From positions 1 to 35,139 of the forward strand of contig JAJTBP010000005.1 of NCBI GenBank assembly GCA_021286825.1: 35,139 nucleotides of DNA, written 5' to 3'. The stretch comes from Marinilabiliales bacterium. Its GTDB lineage: Bacteria > Bacteroidota > Bacteroidia > Bacteroidales > Prolixibacteraceae. Below the pieces are notes generated by a model, which saw only the letters and a program-made list of their open reading frames with translations, was not told where the DNA came from and searched no databases. Positions 24,222 to 32,517 of the stretch are shown one piece after another. Numbering within the stretch: the stretch's first letter is position 1; the number at the start of each line of letters is the position of its first letter. The position numbers were made by a program, and so were the translations under genes.

Positions 24222-25597
24222 CAGATTTTGATGTAACTGGTACCGTACGGATATCGTTGAGGCCTGGAAAGAAGCTTGTTGGCCTCTTCATCCCCCACAA
24301 ATTTCTCCGTTAGCGGATCCCACTCCAGTTTGCGTCCCAGTTTCATTGAGATATGGGTGATCAGGCAGATGGTACAGGCCCTGTGACCCATTTCTACCGG
24401 AGAGATGGGTTCCTTCCCCGACAGGATGCACTCCAGCCAGTTGAGGTGTTGATTGGTGATCTCATACAGATGGATCTCTTTTTCGCCGAGGGGCGTATTC
24501 AGGATGGCCGGATCGCTGGCATCCAGCGCCTTGGCATTGCGGGTCTTGGCTACCGGATCACTGGCCGATGCTGCATAGTTTCCGCGGGTCACAAAGATCC
24601 ATCCGTCGCTCCCCTCATACCGGATTCCGTTGGGGAAAGCCCCACTTGTAATCATGTTGAGGCCATTCTTATATTCTGCCACAGCCAAAAAATCACCGTG
24701 GACATTCCAAAGCCCGGATTTCGGGAAGGTGGCCATGGCATTGATGGTAGAAGGTCCGGTGTATTCCGTGTTCATTCCCCAGGCCGCCGAATCGAAGTGA
24801 TGTTGCCCCCAACCGGTGATCATACCGGCCCCGAACTGCTCACAGCGCAACCAACCGGGCCGGTCACTCATGCTGTTCTGGGGATGTACGCGCATCTCGG
24901 TGTAATAAACCTGTGGCGTCGATCCCAGCCACATGTCATAGTTCAGATTGGTTGGAACCGGCATCTCGGGTGCTTCCGGTCCGCCGGGATCGCCTGGTAG
25001 CCCGATCTTCACCGTATGGAGTTTGCCGATCCTGCCATTTCGGACCATTTCCGCGGCAATCCTGAATTGGGGCATGGCCCGTTGCTGGGTACCCATCTGC
25101 AACGTAACACCCTTCTTTTTGATCACATCCGACAACAGCCGGCCTTCGGCAATCGTTAAAGAGGTGGGCTTTTGCAAATAGACATGTTTTCCGGCAAGGG
25201 CTGCTTCGATGGCGGGTTGGGCATGCCAGTGATCCGGGGTGGAAATGATCACCGCATCGATGCTCTTGTCAAGCAGCATCTCCCGGTAATCACCGTAGGT
25301 ACGAACCGAAACGGCACCTGCTTTCCCACTCTTCCTGGCATAAAAATCCTCGATGTGCTGCTTCCCTTTTGCAACCCGGTTGGCGTCCAGATCCGCCACA
25401 GCCACCACTTTGGCCAGATCGATCGGCAAGGTCTCGGCCAGGTCATGCCCCATGGCAATCCTTCCGAAACCGATCTGACCGATCTGAATCTTGTTGCTGG
25501 GGGCATTGGCTCCAAATACCGAAGCGGGAACAATCGTGGGGGCCAGCATCGCTCCTGCCATAGCGGAGGAGGTTTTCAAAAATTTTCTTCTTTCCAT
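24221..25597 (-). CDS. Tat-exported Gfo/Idh/MocA family oxidoreductase (copy 1)
   Basis: NAD(P)-dependent sugar oxidoreductase of 458 residues. The start at 25597 gives a twin-arginine signal (ERRKFLKTSSAMAGAM) leading to a periplasmic location. The Rossmann motif is GQIGFGRIAMGH, followed by the strand-4 signature VIISTPDHWHAQPAI. In the usual EKP motif the Glu is Gln (YLQKPTSL) while the catalytic Lys is kept. The C-terminal alpha/beta domain includes GWGQHHFDSAAWGM with the conserved histidine. It is followed with overlap by a DUF6807 gene. A weak promoter-like box lies near 25625-25632. It is a divergent paralogue of the enzyme at 29425, which shows the same family pattern. Confidence 0.92.
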   Translation of the reverse strand: MERRKFLKTSSAMAGAMLAPTIVPASVFGANAPSNKIQIGQIGFGRIAMGHDLAETLPIDLAKVVAVADLDANRVAKGKQHIEDFYARKSGKAGAVSVRTYGDYREMLLDKSIDAVIISTPDHWHAQPAIEAALAGKHVYLQKPTSLTIAEGRLLSDVIKKKGVTLQMGTQQRAMPQFRIAAEMVRNGRIGKLHTVKIGLPGDPGGPEAPEMPVPTNLNYDMWLGSTPQVYYTEMRVHPQNSMSDRPGWLRCEQFGAGMITGWGQHHFDSAAWGMNTEYTGPSTINAMATFPKSGLWNVHGDFLAVAEYKNGLNMITSGAFPNGIRYEGSDGWIFVTRGNYAASASDPVAKTRNAKALDASDPAILNTPLGEKEIHLYEITNQHLNWLECILSGKEPISPVEMGHRACTICLITHISMKLGRKLEWDPLTEKFVGDEEANKLLSRPQRYPYGTSYIKI

Positions 25598-25799
25598 TTG
25601 TTTGGTTTGTTCGTTCGTTTCATTCAAAATATGTTTGGGACCGTTGGAATAGACAGGCGAATTCCCAAATCTTCTGACCAACATCCCCTGGAAATAGCCG
25701 TTCTACCACATCCACCTCATGCTCGCCGGACAAACATCCCAGAGGATGGTCGACAGGATGGTTCCGGGCAAAAGAGATCAGTCCAAACGCTTATACACC

Positions 25800-26219
25800 T
25801 TACACCTGGCCATTCGGCAAAGTGAGGGTCTGTATGTATTCTTCGAGCCGTTCAGCATTGTAAATACCCACGACTTGCCGTGGACTTCCCTGATGCAACC
25901 GGATGATGAAAATTTCCTTGAAAAGCATCTTTCTTACCTTCATGGATTTCACAGACTTCAGGTCGATCTCCTTTTGCACATTCACCCGCATGGCCAGGAC
26001 CAGCGTCACAAGCCCGACGATCCCCAGAAAAAGGGCACTGTTCAAAAAGTGCTGATCATTGTTTTTGAAGTAATTGTAGAGGTTAAAAATGCCAAACGCA
26101 ACGAGAAACAGTGAGGAAAAGAGTCGCATCCGACGTTGATACAAGATGTCGTCTTCGATCAAAATCTTGTCATCCTGGAAAACCAATTTGCCTTTCTTGA
26201 GTTCAAAAGTGTTATTCAT
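25800..26219 (-). CDS. small membrane protein of unknown function
   Basis: 139 residues, no family recognised with confidence. It has a polar N-terminus (KKGKLVFQDDKILIEDD), two hydrophobic segments (about 32-50 and 60-78) separated by a short Asn/Lys-rich hairpin, and a basic, beta-rich C-terminal part (KVRKMLFKEIFIIRLHQG) ending with a helix (AERLEEYIQTL). The shape resembles small PH-like membrane-anchored domains, but this is only a structural impression. It starts 19 bp after the stop of the URO-D-like gene, so the two are likely co-transcribed. Confidence 0.75.
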   Translation of the reverse strand: MNNTFELKKGKLVFQDDKILIEDDILYQRRMRLFSSLFLVAFGIFNLYNYFKNNDQHFLNSALFLGIVGLVTLVLAMRVNVQKEIDLKSVKSMKVRKMLFKEIFIIRLHQGSPRQVVGIYNAERLEEYIQTLTLPNGQV

Positions 26220-26238
26220 CAGTGATTATTTTAAGGTT

Positions 26239-27285
26239 CTAACGATTGAAGGAATGGACTGCATCCGAAAATGCGGCCAGATTTTCCGTGGGTACTTGCT
26301 GGGGGATTCCGCCACCGCAAGACCAGATGACCCGGCTATGATCGGCTACGGCAGCCATCATTTTTTGAGTCTCCTCATAGACCCTTTCGGGTGAGGCTGC
26401 TGCAAGCACATCCCTTGGCGGCAGATTGCCCAGCAAGGCTACTTCCGGTCCGCACAATTCCTGCATTTGGGAAATGGGATGGTCAAAGGCAAAGTTAAAA
26501 AGGTTAACACCCATCTCCTGCAGGAAAGGAGCACAGGTCAAACCAAAAGCATCGTTGTGAAAAAACCGGACGGGTGCTTCAAACGCATGAAAACAGCGTT
26601 TCAGGTAGGGAACCACAAACTCGCGGCACTCCTCTTCTCCGACAAATCCGACAATATCATCCAGCAGCAGAATGCCTTCAATGGAGGGGAAACAGCTCTT
26701 TTGGAAGGCAACCCACTCCTCTGTAAACCGGGTAATTTTATCCAGCAAGAGATGGGTCTTCTCGGGATCCATCGCCATCATCAGCAAAAACTCAGTGGTA
26801 CCCATCAGGAAGGTGGCAATGTTCAACGGACCTCGCGTTACCGCAAACCGATAGCGGTGCCCTTCCGCCTCAATCGCCGGCTCCATCCGCTTCAGACGAC
26901 TGATCACAAAGGGAAGCAATCCGTCGCTTGTCACGTTGGGTTGCGGCAACCTGTCGATCTCCTCCGGATCATGGATCACCTTTTCTGCATGGGGCAGATT
27001 GGACTCATACCAAACGGATCTTGCACCAAAGGCACTGGGTTCTGTGCACATGCCATACTCGGACCAGAATCCGGGCAGAAAGATCATCTCCGGAAAACGC
27101 TCAAGGGCCTTGAGATTGCTTCTCAGCCAAATCTCATCCGAGGCATAATAGTCGAGTGTCGAAACACCTGCCCAACCAGGCAACCACGGACTGTCGATGA
27201 TAAAACCAATCTCCCTGTTGCTGCTTTTTCCTGCCAGCACCGCCAGCAACCTTTCCCACTGAACATCTTTCATGAGCCCATGCAA
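26239..27285 (-). CDS. uroporphyrinogen decarboxylase-superfamily protein (probably not HemE)
   Basis: 348 residues of the URO-D/MtaA superfamily fold, which includes HemE and corrinoid methyltransferases. Family features are an N-terminal helix followed by a beta-barrel core, FAVTRGPLNIATFLMGTTEF, EGILLLDDIVGF, and the late GNLPPRDVLAAASPERV and SCGGGIPQQVPTEN. In methyltransferases the zinc ligands come from an HxC and a C in SPGCGIP; here the corresponding words are FHNDAFG and SCGGGIP, so the ligand pattern differs. The N-terminal substrate arginines typical of HemE were not recognised. The gene lies between two sugar-oxidoreductase modules rather than with heme genes. The start may instead be the ATG at 27273. 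Confidence 0.85.
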   Translation of the reverse strand: MHGLMKDVQWERLLAVLAGKSSNREIGFIIDSPWLPGWAGVSTLDYYASDEIWLRSNLKALERFPEMIFLPGFWSEYGMCTEPSAFGARSVWYESNLPHAEKVIHDPEEIDRLPQPNVTSDGLLPFVISRLKRMEPAIEAEGHRYRFAVTRGPLNIATFLMGTTEFLLMMAMDPEKTHLLLDKITRFTEEWVAFQKSCFPSIEGILLLDDIVGFVGEEECREFVVPYLKRCFHAFEAPVRFFHNDAFGLTCAPFLQEMGVNLFNFAFDHPISQMQELCGPEVALLGNLPPRDVLAAASPERVYEETQKMMAAVADHSRVIWSCGGGIPQQVPTENLAAFSDAVHSFNR

Positions 27286-27692
27286 TTTAAGTTGGATCCG
27301 GGATTCCGGGAGCCGGATGGCCTGATTCCGGTCATGCCCTCATGAAACGGTCTCATCTTTCCACCAGCCCTTTGCTCTTCTAGAATCTTTCGAATCCCCG
27401 GAAATGTCAAGGATTTCAAAAGATGCCCCTTTACATTTCCTGTCCAGGACCCGGATTCCGGATCAAATGAACATTTCGTTCAAGGCTTGGAGTGTATTTC
27501 CCAGCCATGGCTAACAAAGTTAAAAATAAGCCTCAAACGGAATGCCGGATGTGACGCATTTATTCATCCGAATTTAACACATGGAAAAACCCCTTTCATG
27601 GTTGTCTTCCAACCAATAAATAAAATGAAAGAATCCGGTATACATATAAAAATCACTATCTTTCAACTCCAAAGCAACCAGACTGACTACCC
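27286..27692. other. 407-bp intergenic region
   Basis: No gene recognised. It separates the minus-strand URO-D group from the plus-strand ThuA group and contains repeated GATTCCGG words (at about 27303, 27327 and 27453). The right half is A/T-rich with a promoter-like box. A 69-codon frame across it has no family resemblance. Confidence 0.6.
27657..27664 (+). promoter_or_regulatory. probable -7 box of the ThuA-DUF6807 gene
   Basis: TATCTTTC differs from TAnnTTTG only in the last base. It is 28 bp before the ATG, the same distance seen at the other promoters here. The -33 element is not clear. Confidence 0.4.
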
Positions 27693-29360
27693 ATGAAAAC
27701 TTTCAGCAAATGCAAGACACTGGTGCTGTCTGCGGCTCTCCTCCTGTTGTGTGGAATGCTTGTAACGGCCACCCCAACCACGAAAAAGATTCATGTGCTG
27801 ATTTTGAGCGGAGCAAACAACCATGACTGGAAGAAGACCACACCGTGGCTTCAACAAATCATGACGGAAACAGGTTTATTTGAGGCGGAGATATCCGAAA
27901 ATCCCGACACCTTGAAATATGCGGATCTGAAAAGGTTTTCACTGTTGGTCAGCAACCGCAACAACTGGCCTGACACCGCCAAAAGGAATACGGTGCAATA
28001 CGAGCGAGATTTTGAGCGGTATGTGTCGGAGGGAGGTGGCGCCCTCTTTTTCCATGCCGGCGGATCCTCCTTTTATGGTTGGGAGGGATACCAAAAGATC
28101 AGCCTGGGCAGGTGGGGCAAAGAGACCTTTCACAAGGCTCCCGTCGTGGCCGAGATAAAGGATCTGGATAACCATCATCCCATTACGCAAGGAATGGATC
28201 ATTTTAGGATCTTTGATGAGGTTTGGGAACGAACCGAAATCGCTCCAGGTGCGCGGGCCATCGGTTTTCTGAAAGCCAAAAATGCCAAAGATGGCCATCC
28301 AATCGATGAACCGGCGATCTTTGTCGGCCAGTTTGGCAAGGGACGATGCTTCTATACCCTTTTGGGCCACGATGAAAGAGCGCTCGTCAACAGCGGACTT
28401 AAATCACTTCTCCTGAGGGCTGCCCAATGGTGTGCCGGGGCAAAGGTGACCCTCCCCTTGCCTGCCGAGATCGACAAAAATCTCAACCAGTCCAAACCAC
28501 GCTACCATTGGCAGCAAAGCGACACAACGCTCCAGTTGCTAAACAAAAAAGAGGTCGTCTGGCAATTCAATTACAACGACCGGTTTCGGAGACCCTATTT
28601 CCACCCACTCTCCATCCAGCATGTGACGGTAACCAGCCTGTCGCCACCCGATCATCCCTGGCACCTGGGACTATGGTTTTGCTGGAAGTACATCAACCAT
28701 GTCAATTACTGGGAATACCTCAACGACAAACGTTCGGCAAAGACAGGATACCAGTCTGAGGGATCAACAGACATTGTCTCTGTTTCCATCCAAACCAGGA
28801 GGGATTTCTCTGCTGATCTCCAGCTCAGGATCAACTACCATCCCCGCGAGGAAAAAGTGGTGATGACCGAAGAGCGTCTCTACCATATCTCGGCACCTGC
28901 ATCCAACGGCAGCTACCAGATTCAGGAAGACCATCTCTTTCATGTCGTGGCAGATTCGGTGGTGTTGGACCGGACGCCACCGGCCATCCGCGGAGGCAGG
29001 GTCCAGGGTGGATATGCCGGAATCTCTTGCCGGTTCAGTCAGGATTTTACCGAACCGCAGATCCTCAATCCTTCCGACAGTCTCAATTGCAGGAAATGTC
29101 TCAGTCAAAGCTATCTATTTACCTCCCTATCCGGCAAGAAGGCGGGCTTGGGCATCACACTTGACCCACAATACAACCTCCCGACCTGCAGCTGGTATGT
29201 CATCAACGATCCGCTGATTCCTTTCTTCTATTTTAGTCCGGGAGTCATCTTTGACAACAAGGTAACCATTAAAAAAGGCGATTCGTTTCGTCTGAGATAC
29301 ACCATCCAACTCATGGCATCACCTCCGGAGATTGCCCAATTGGATCCTGCTGTTTACTGA
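27693..29360 (+). CDS. exported ThuA-DUF6807 fusion protein
   Basis: 555 residues with a signal peptide (LVLSAALLLLCGMLVTATP). Residues about 30-245 form a ThuA-like domain, a class-I-glutamine-amidotransferase-like fold linked to trehalose and other sugar utilisation: HVLILSGANNHDWKKTTP, YVSEGGGALFFHAGGSSFYGW, ITQGMDHFRIFDEVWE, FGKGRCFYTLLGHDE. Residues about 275-550 form a DUF6807 domain with RPYFHPLSIQHVTVTS, DHPWHLGLWFCWKYIN, NYWEYL and FYFSPGVIFDN. The same words recur in the 310-residue DUF6807 protein at 23289. The following Gfo oxidoreductase, 64 bp away, is likely co-transcribed. The two-domain order suggests the two activities work on one compound. Confidence 0.88.
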   Translation: MKTFSKCKTLVLSAALLLLCGMLVTATPTTKKIHVLILSGANNHDWKKTTPWLQQIMTETGLFEAEISENPDTLKYADLKRFSLLVSNRNNWPDTAKRNTVQYERDFERYVSEGGGALFFHAGGSSFYGWEGYQKISLGRWGKETFHKAPVVAEIKDLDNHHPITQGMDHFRIFDEVWERTEIAPGARAIGFLKAKNAKDGHPIDEPAIFVGQFGKGRCFYTLLGHDERALVNSGLKSLLLRAAQWCAGAKVTLPLPAEIDKNLNQSKPRYHWQQSDTTLQLLNKKEVVWQFNYNDRFRRPYFHPLSIQHVTVTSLSPPDHPWHLGLWFCWKYINHVNYWEYLNDKRSAKTGYQSEGSTDIVSVSIQTRRDFSADLQLRINYHPREEKVVMTEERLYHISAPASNGSYQIQEDHLFHVVADSVVLDRTPPAIRGGRVQGGYAGISCRFSQDFTEPQILNPSDSLNCRKCLSQSYLFTSLSGKKAGLGITLDPQYNLPTCSWYVINDPLIPFFYFSPGVIFDNKVTIKKGDSFRLRYTIQLMASPPEIAQLDPAVY

Positions 29361-29424
29361 TTCGTCAACGGATCATCCCTGCAAAATCGATTGCTTCCAT
29401 CAAACCATCCAATCATCCCTTATC

Positions 29425-30783
29425 ATGAAAAACCATACCACCCGCAGAACATTTCTCAGACAGAGCGCTGCCCTGACCTCCGGCAGCCTTTTGCTCCCTA
29501 CGGTACTCACCTCCTGTTCCAACTGGAAAGGAGCCAATGACCGGATCGTAGTCGGCCACATCGGAGTTGGCTCAAGGGGCACCGATGAACTGATGAATTA
29601 TTTTCTGCCCTTACCGGAAGCATTGAACATCGCTGTATGTGATGTTTTCAGGGAGAGAAGGGAAACGGTTGCCCAAAAGATCAATGCCTTTTACAAGGAA
29701 AACAATTTTACTCGGGAGGATTGCAAAACCTATCTGGAAATGGACGAATTACTGGCCAGACCGGACATTGATGCAGTCCACATCACCACACCCGACCACT
29801 GGCATGTACCGGCAGCCATTCGTGCAGCCAGGGCAGGAAAACACATCATGCTGGCCAAACCGCTGGGTCTGAGTTATCCACAAAACATCCTGCTGGCCAA
29901 TGAGTTAAAAACACATGGATTGAAATTTCATTACGGCACCCAACAAAGGACACTGGAACACATCCGGATGGCCAAAGAGATGATCCAGGGAGGGGCCATC
30001 GGTGAGATACACCGGGTAGAGGTCTGGGCACCGGGAAAGAATGATGTTCCGAATCCCCCGCTAGCAGAAGAACCGGTTCCGGATGGTTTTGATTACGACA
30101 GATGGAGTGGTCCTGCCCCACTCCGACCCTATTGTGCAGCTCGGGTAACCAACAACGGATCCTGGTTCAATTACGATTACAGCATCGGTTTTCTGGGCGG
30201 TTGGGGTGCCCATCCCCTGGATATCCTCGTTTGGATTCTGCGGGAACAGGTCAAAGGAGCCTATTCCTGCGAGGGGAGCGGGAAATTCTGGGAACCCGGC
30301 GGGTTGTACAACAACATTCTCTCCTGGGATCTACGCCTTTGCTACACCACCGGATTGTTGGTCCGGTTCATGAGCGGAGACGTCGCCAATGAAACGATCC
30401 TGAAGAACAAAAAGGTCAAAGAGACCAATGGAACCACATTCTACGGAACCAAGGGATACATCTCCGTCAGTCGATCGGCCGTGGAATCCGACATCCCCGA
30501 ACTGCACGTCAAGCTCAACAGTGTTCCCAAACAGGCCAATGGAAGGGTGAAAGGGGAAAACAATACCATGGGCAGACGGTTTATCTCCATCGTTCGCGGG
30601 AAAGAGCCGGAGCTTTGTCCCCTGGCAGATGCCATCCTTTCAGATACCATTAGCCACATGGGTGACATGGCGATCCGTACCGGCCGCAAAGTCATTTGGG
30701 ACCCTGTCCTGGGAGAGGTGCAAGGCGATGCCGAAGCCAATCAATTGTACCAAAGGAATTTCAGGGCGCCCTACCAAGTCTGA
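29425..30783 (+). CDS. Tat-exported lipoprotein Gfo/Idh/MocA oxidoreductase (copy 2)
   Basis: 452 residues. The ATG at 29425 is chosen because it places a twin-arginine motif (RRTFLRQSAALTSGS) at the N-terminus, followed by a lipobox (LTSC at about 31-34). The protein is therefore probably exported folded and lipid-anchored. The Rossmann motif is GHIGVGSRGTDEL, similar to the GxGxRG seen in GH109-type NAD-dependent enzymes. ITTPDHWHVPAAI marks strand 4. The EKP motif reads AKPLGLS, so the Glu is replaced by Ala and the Lys is kept. The C-terminal domain includes GFLGGWGAHPLDIL with the family's histidine. It is a distant paralogue of copy 1 and sits 64 bp after the ThuA-DUF6807 gene. Confidence 0.92.
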   Translation: MKNHTTRRTFLRQSAALTSGSLLLPTVLTSCSNWKGANDRIVVGHIGVGSRGTDELMNYFLPLPEALNIAVCDVFRERRETVAQKINAFYKENNFTREDCKTYLEMDELLARPDIDAVHITTPDHWHVPAAIRAARAGKHIMLAKPLGLSYPQNILLANELKTHGLKFHYGTQQRTLEHIRMAKEMIQGGAIGEIHRVEVWAPGKNDVPNPPLAEEPVPDGFDYDRWSGPAPLRPYCAARVTNNGSWFNYDYSIGFLGGWGAHPLDILVWILREQVKGAYSCEGSGKFWEPGGLYNNILSWDLRLCYTTGLLVRFMSGDVANETILKNKKVKETNGTTFYGTKGYISVSRSAVESDIPELHVKLNSVPKQANGRVKGENNTMGRRFISIVRGKEPELCPLADAILSDTISHMGDMAIRTGRKVIWDPVLGEVQGDAEANQLYQRNFRAPYQV

Positions 30784-30926
30784 GATCGAAAGAATAAGGA
30801 CGCAACGGGCAGCCGTGAGGAGGTATTGGAATTTTTTATCGGGGGATCGCCGGGCGATGGGAGGTTGCCTTGATCGACAGTTGTGAATGGACTCAGTCTG
30901 TGAGCAAGGAAAGTGAAACCTGTGAA

Positions 30927-32306
30927 TCAGGCGTTGTCATCCAATTCTCCCTCCCATCTGGCGATGACGGCTGTGGCCAGACAATTGCCAATGACGTTGC
31001 CACCGGGCCGGGGCATGTCGAGCAAGACATCAATCCCCAGAATGATCATCACCGGCTCCACGGGCAGTCCAAAAGCAGTGACGGTTCCCAGCAAGATCAC
31101 GAAAGAGGCGCGCGAAACACCGGCCACTCCTTTGCTGGTGAGCATCAACGTCAACGCAATGACCGCCTGTTTTTCCCAGGAAAGATCAATCCCGGCAGCC
31201 TGCGCAACAAAAACGGCAGCGAGCGAAAGGTAAAGGGTGGATCCATCCAGATTGAAACTGTAACCGGTCGGGATCACGAAGGAAACGATCTTACGCGGTA
31301 CGCCCATGGATTCCATCGACTCCATGGCAGCAGGAAGCGCCGATTCCGAATTGGCTGTGGCAAAGGCAATGGAGGCCGGTTTGGAGACGGCATTCACAAA
31401 CCGCATCAGGGGAATGCGAAAGAGCAGGGCCACTGGCAACAGAACCAGCAAAAGAAAGGCTACCAGTGCGATGTACAGAGTCCCTAGCAACTTCATCAGG
31501 GTCACCAACACCTCCGTTCCCATGTGTCCGATCGTGAAGGCGATGGAGGCAAAAACGGCTACCGGCGCAAAATACATGACGATACCGGTGAATTTGAACA
31601 TGGTCTCACTGAGGCTGGATGTCAGCTGCAACATGGGCTGCTTGTACTTATCTCCCAACATCGACAGGGCGATGGCAAAGAGAATGCTGAAGATGACAAT
31701 CTGCAAAATATTGCCCTCAACCACTGCCTTGGCAATGTTTTCGGGGAAGATGTGCAAGATAAACTCACTGGTGGTTTGCATCTTGACAGCAGGAACGGCG
31801 ATGTTGCCGGGAAGAGCAGAGAGATTGATGCCCACCCCCGCTTGCGACAGGTTGATGGCGACCAATCCGATCACCAATGCCAGGGTTGAAGCGATTTCGA
31901 AGTAGAGCAAAGACTTCCATCCCATCCTCCCTACCTGCTTCAGATCGGTATGTCCGGCAATGCCATTGACCAAGGTGGCAAACAACAAGGGGGCGATGAT
32001 GGTCTTGATCATCCGCAGGAAGATCTCACTCAGAAATTGCATTTTCCCGGCGACAGCAGGAAAATCGTAGCCAAACTCAGCCCCGGCCAAAAGTCCCAAC
32101 ATGATCCAGATGGTCAGCGATTTTCGTTGCCAGGCATACAACCCGAAGTAAAAGATGGTGACGACCCTGCAACCGGTAAGCCAGGTAGCAGGAATGACGG
32201 CCATATGAAAGAGGTTGAGCAGGTAACTGGCGATGGTGAGGGTAAGCGATCCGATTAAAAACCAGAAAACGGCCGTGGATCCGGTTGATGAGGTTCTGTT
32301 TTTCAA
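30927..32306 (-). CDS. dicarboxylate/amino acid:cation symporter (DAACS/GltP-like)
   Basis: Inner-membrane Na+ or H+-coupled uptake carrier, 459 residues from a TTG start. Family hallmarks are SFNLDGSTLYLSLAAVFVAQ, SKGVAGVSRASFVIL in the HP2/TM7 region and DMPRPGGNVIGNCLATAV in TM8. In the last motif the NVxGD aspartate of glutamate carriers is Asn and the arginine site is shifted, so the substrate may be neutral or differ from glutamate/aspartate. The frame stays open to 32681, but the promoter box at 32332-32339 puts transcription start near 32326; the TTG at 32306 is the first usable codon. This adds an extra hydrophobic segment. An internal ATG at 32204 is a shorter alternative. Confidence 0.88.
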   Translation of the reverse strand: MKNRTSSTGSTAVFWFLIGSLTLTIASYLLNLFHMAVIPATWLTGCRVVTIFYFGLYAWQRKSLTIWIMLGLLAGAEFGYDFPAVAGKMQFLSEIFLRMIKTIIAPLLFATLVNGIAGHTDLKQVGRMGWKSLLYFEIASTLALVIGLVAINLSQAGVGINLSALPGNIAVPAVKMQTTSEFILHIFPENIAKAVVEGNILQIVIFSILFAIALSMLGDKYKQPMLQLTSSLSETMFKFTGIVMYFAPVAVFASIAFTIGHMGTEVLVTLMKLLGTLYIALVAFLLLVLLPVALLFRIPLMRFVNAVSKPASIAFATANSESALPAAMESMESMGVPRKIVSFVIPTGYSFNLDGSTLYLSLAAVFVAQAAGIDLSWEKQAVIALTLMLTSKGVAGVSRASFVILLGTVTAFGLPVEPVMIILGIDVLLDMPRPGGNVIGNCLATAVIARWEGELDDNA

Positions 32307-32331
32307 TTTGGCTGTTTTACATGAGAGGAAG

Positions 32332-32339
32332 CAAATATA
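32332..32339 (-). promoter_or_regulatory. -7 promoter box of the symporter
   Basis: The minus strand reads TATATTTG, an exact TAnnTTTG match, giving a leader of about 20 nt to the TTG at 32306. No TTTG is present 19 bp upstream. Confidence 0.5.
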
Positions 32340-32456
32340 ATGAATCTGCTCAAAAGCATTGCCAACAAATAGGGCTGGAAACGCCCTTCTCAAAAGATTT
32401 GGAGACCTTTGGCGCAAAATTCTGAACCTACTTCCATCAGCTTGCGTAAGGATAGG

Positions 32457-32464
32457 TAGTTTTG
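32457..32464 (+). promoter_or_regulatory. -7 promoter box of the aldo/keto reductase
   Basis: TAGTTTTG matches TAnnTTTG. It lies between the first ATG of the long frame (32359) and the likely starts at 32485 or 32518, and argues against the longer protein. Confidence 0.45.
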
Positions 32465-32517
32465 CAAACAAGAAGCCGCTCAGGATGGATAGAATTTTTT
32501 CATTGTACAAACCGGCC

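Noticed and set aside
30846-30858. small hairpin ATCGC-CGG-GCGAT between Gfo copy 2 and the symporter
   Set aside because: The stem is only 5 bp and no T-tract follows on either strand, so I do not call a terminator.
30870-31487. 205-codon plus-strand frame opposite the symporter
   Set aside because: Same shadow pattern; the minus-strand frame carries DAACS motifs.
32359-32517. N-terminal extension of the aldo/keto reductase
   Set aside because: It overlaps a -7 promoter box, and the family N-terminus starts at 32518 (possibly 32485).
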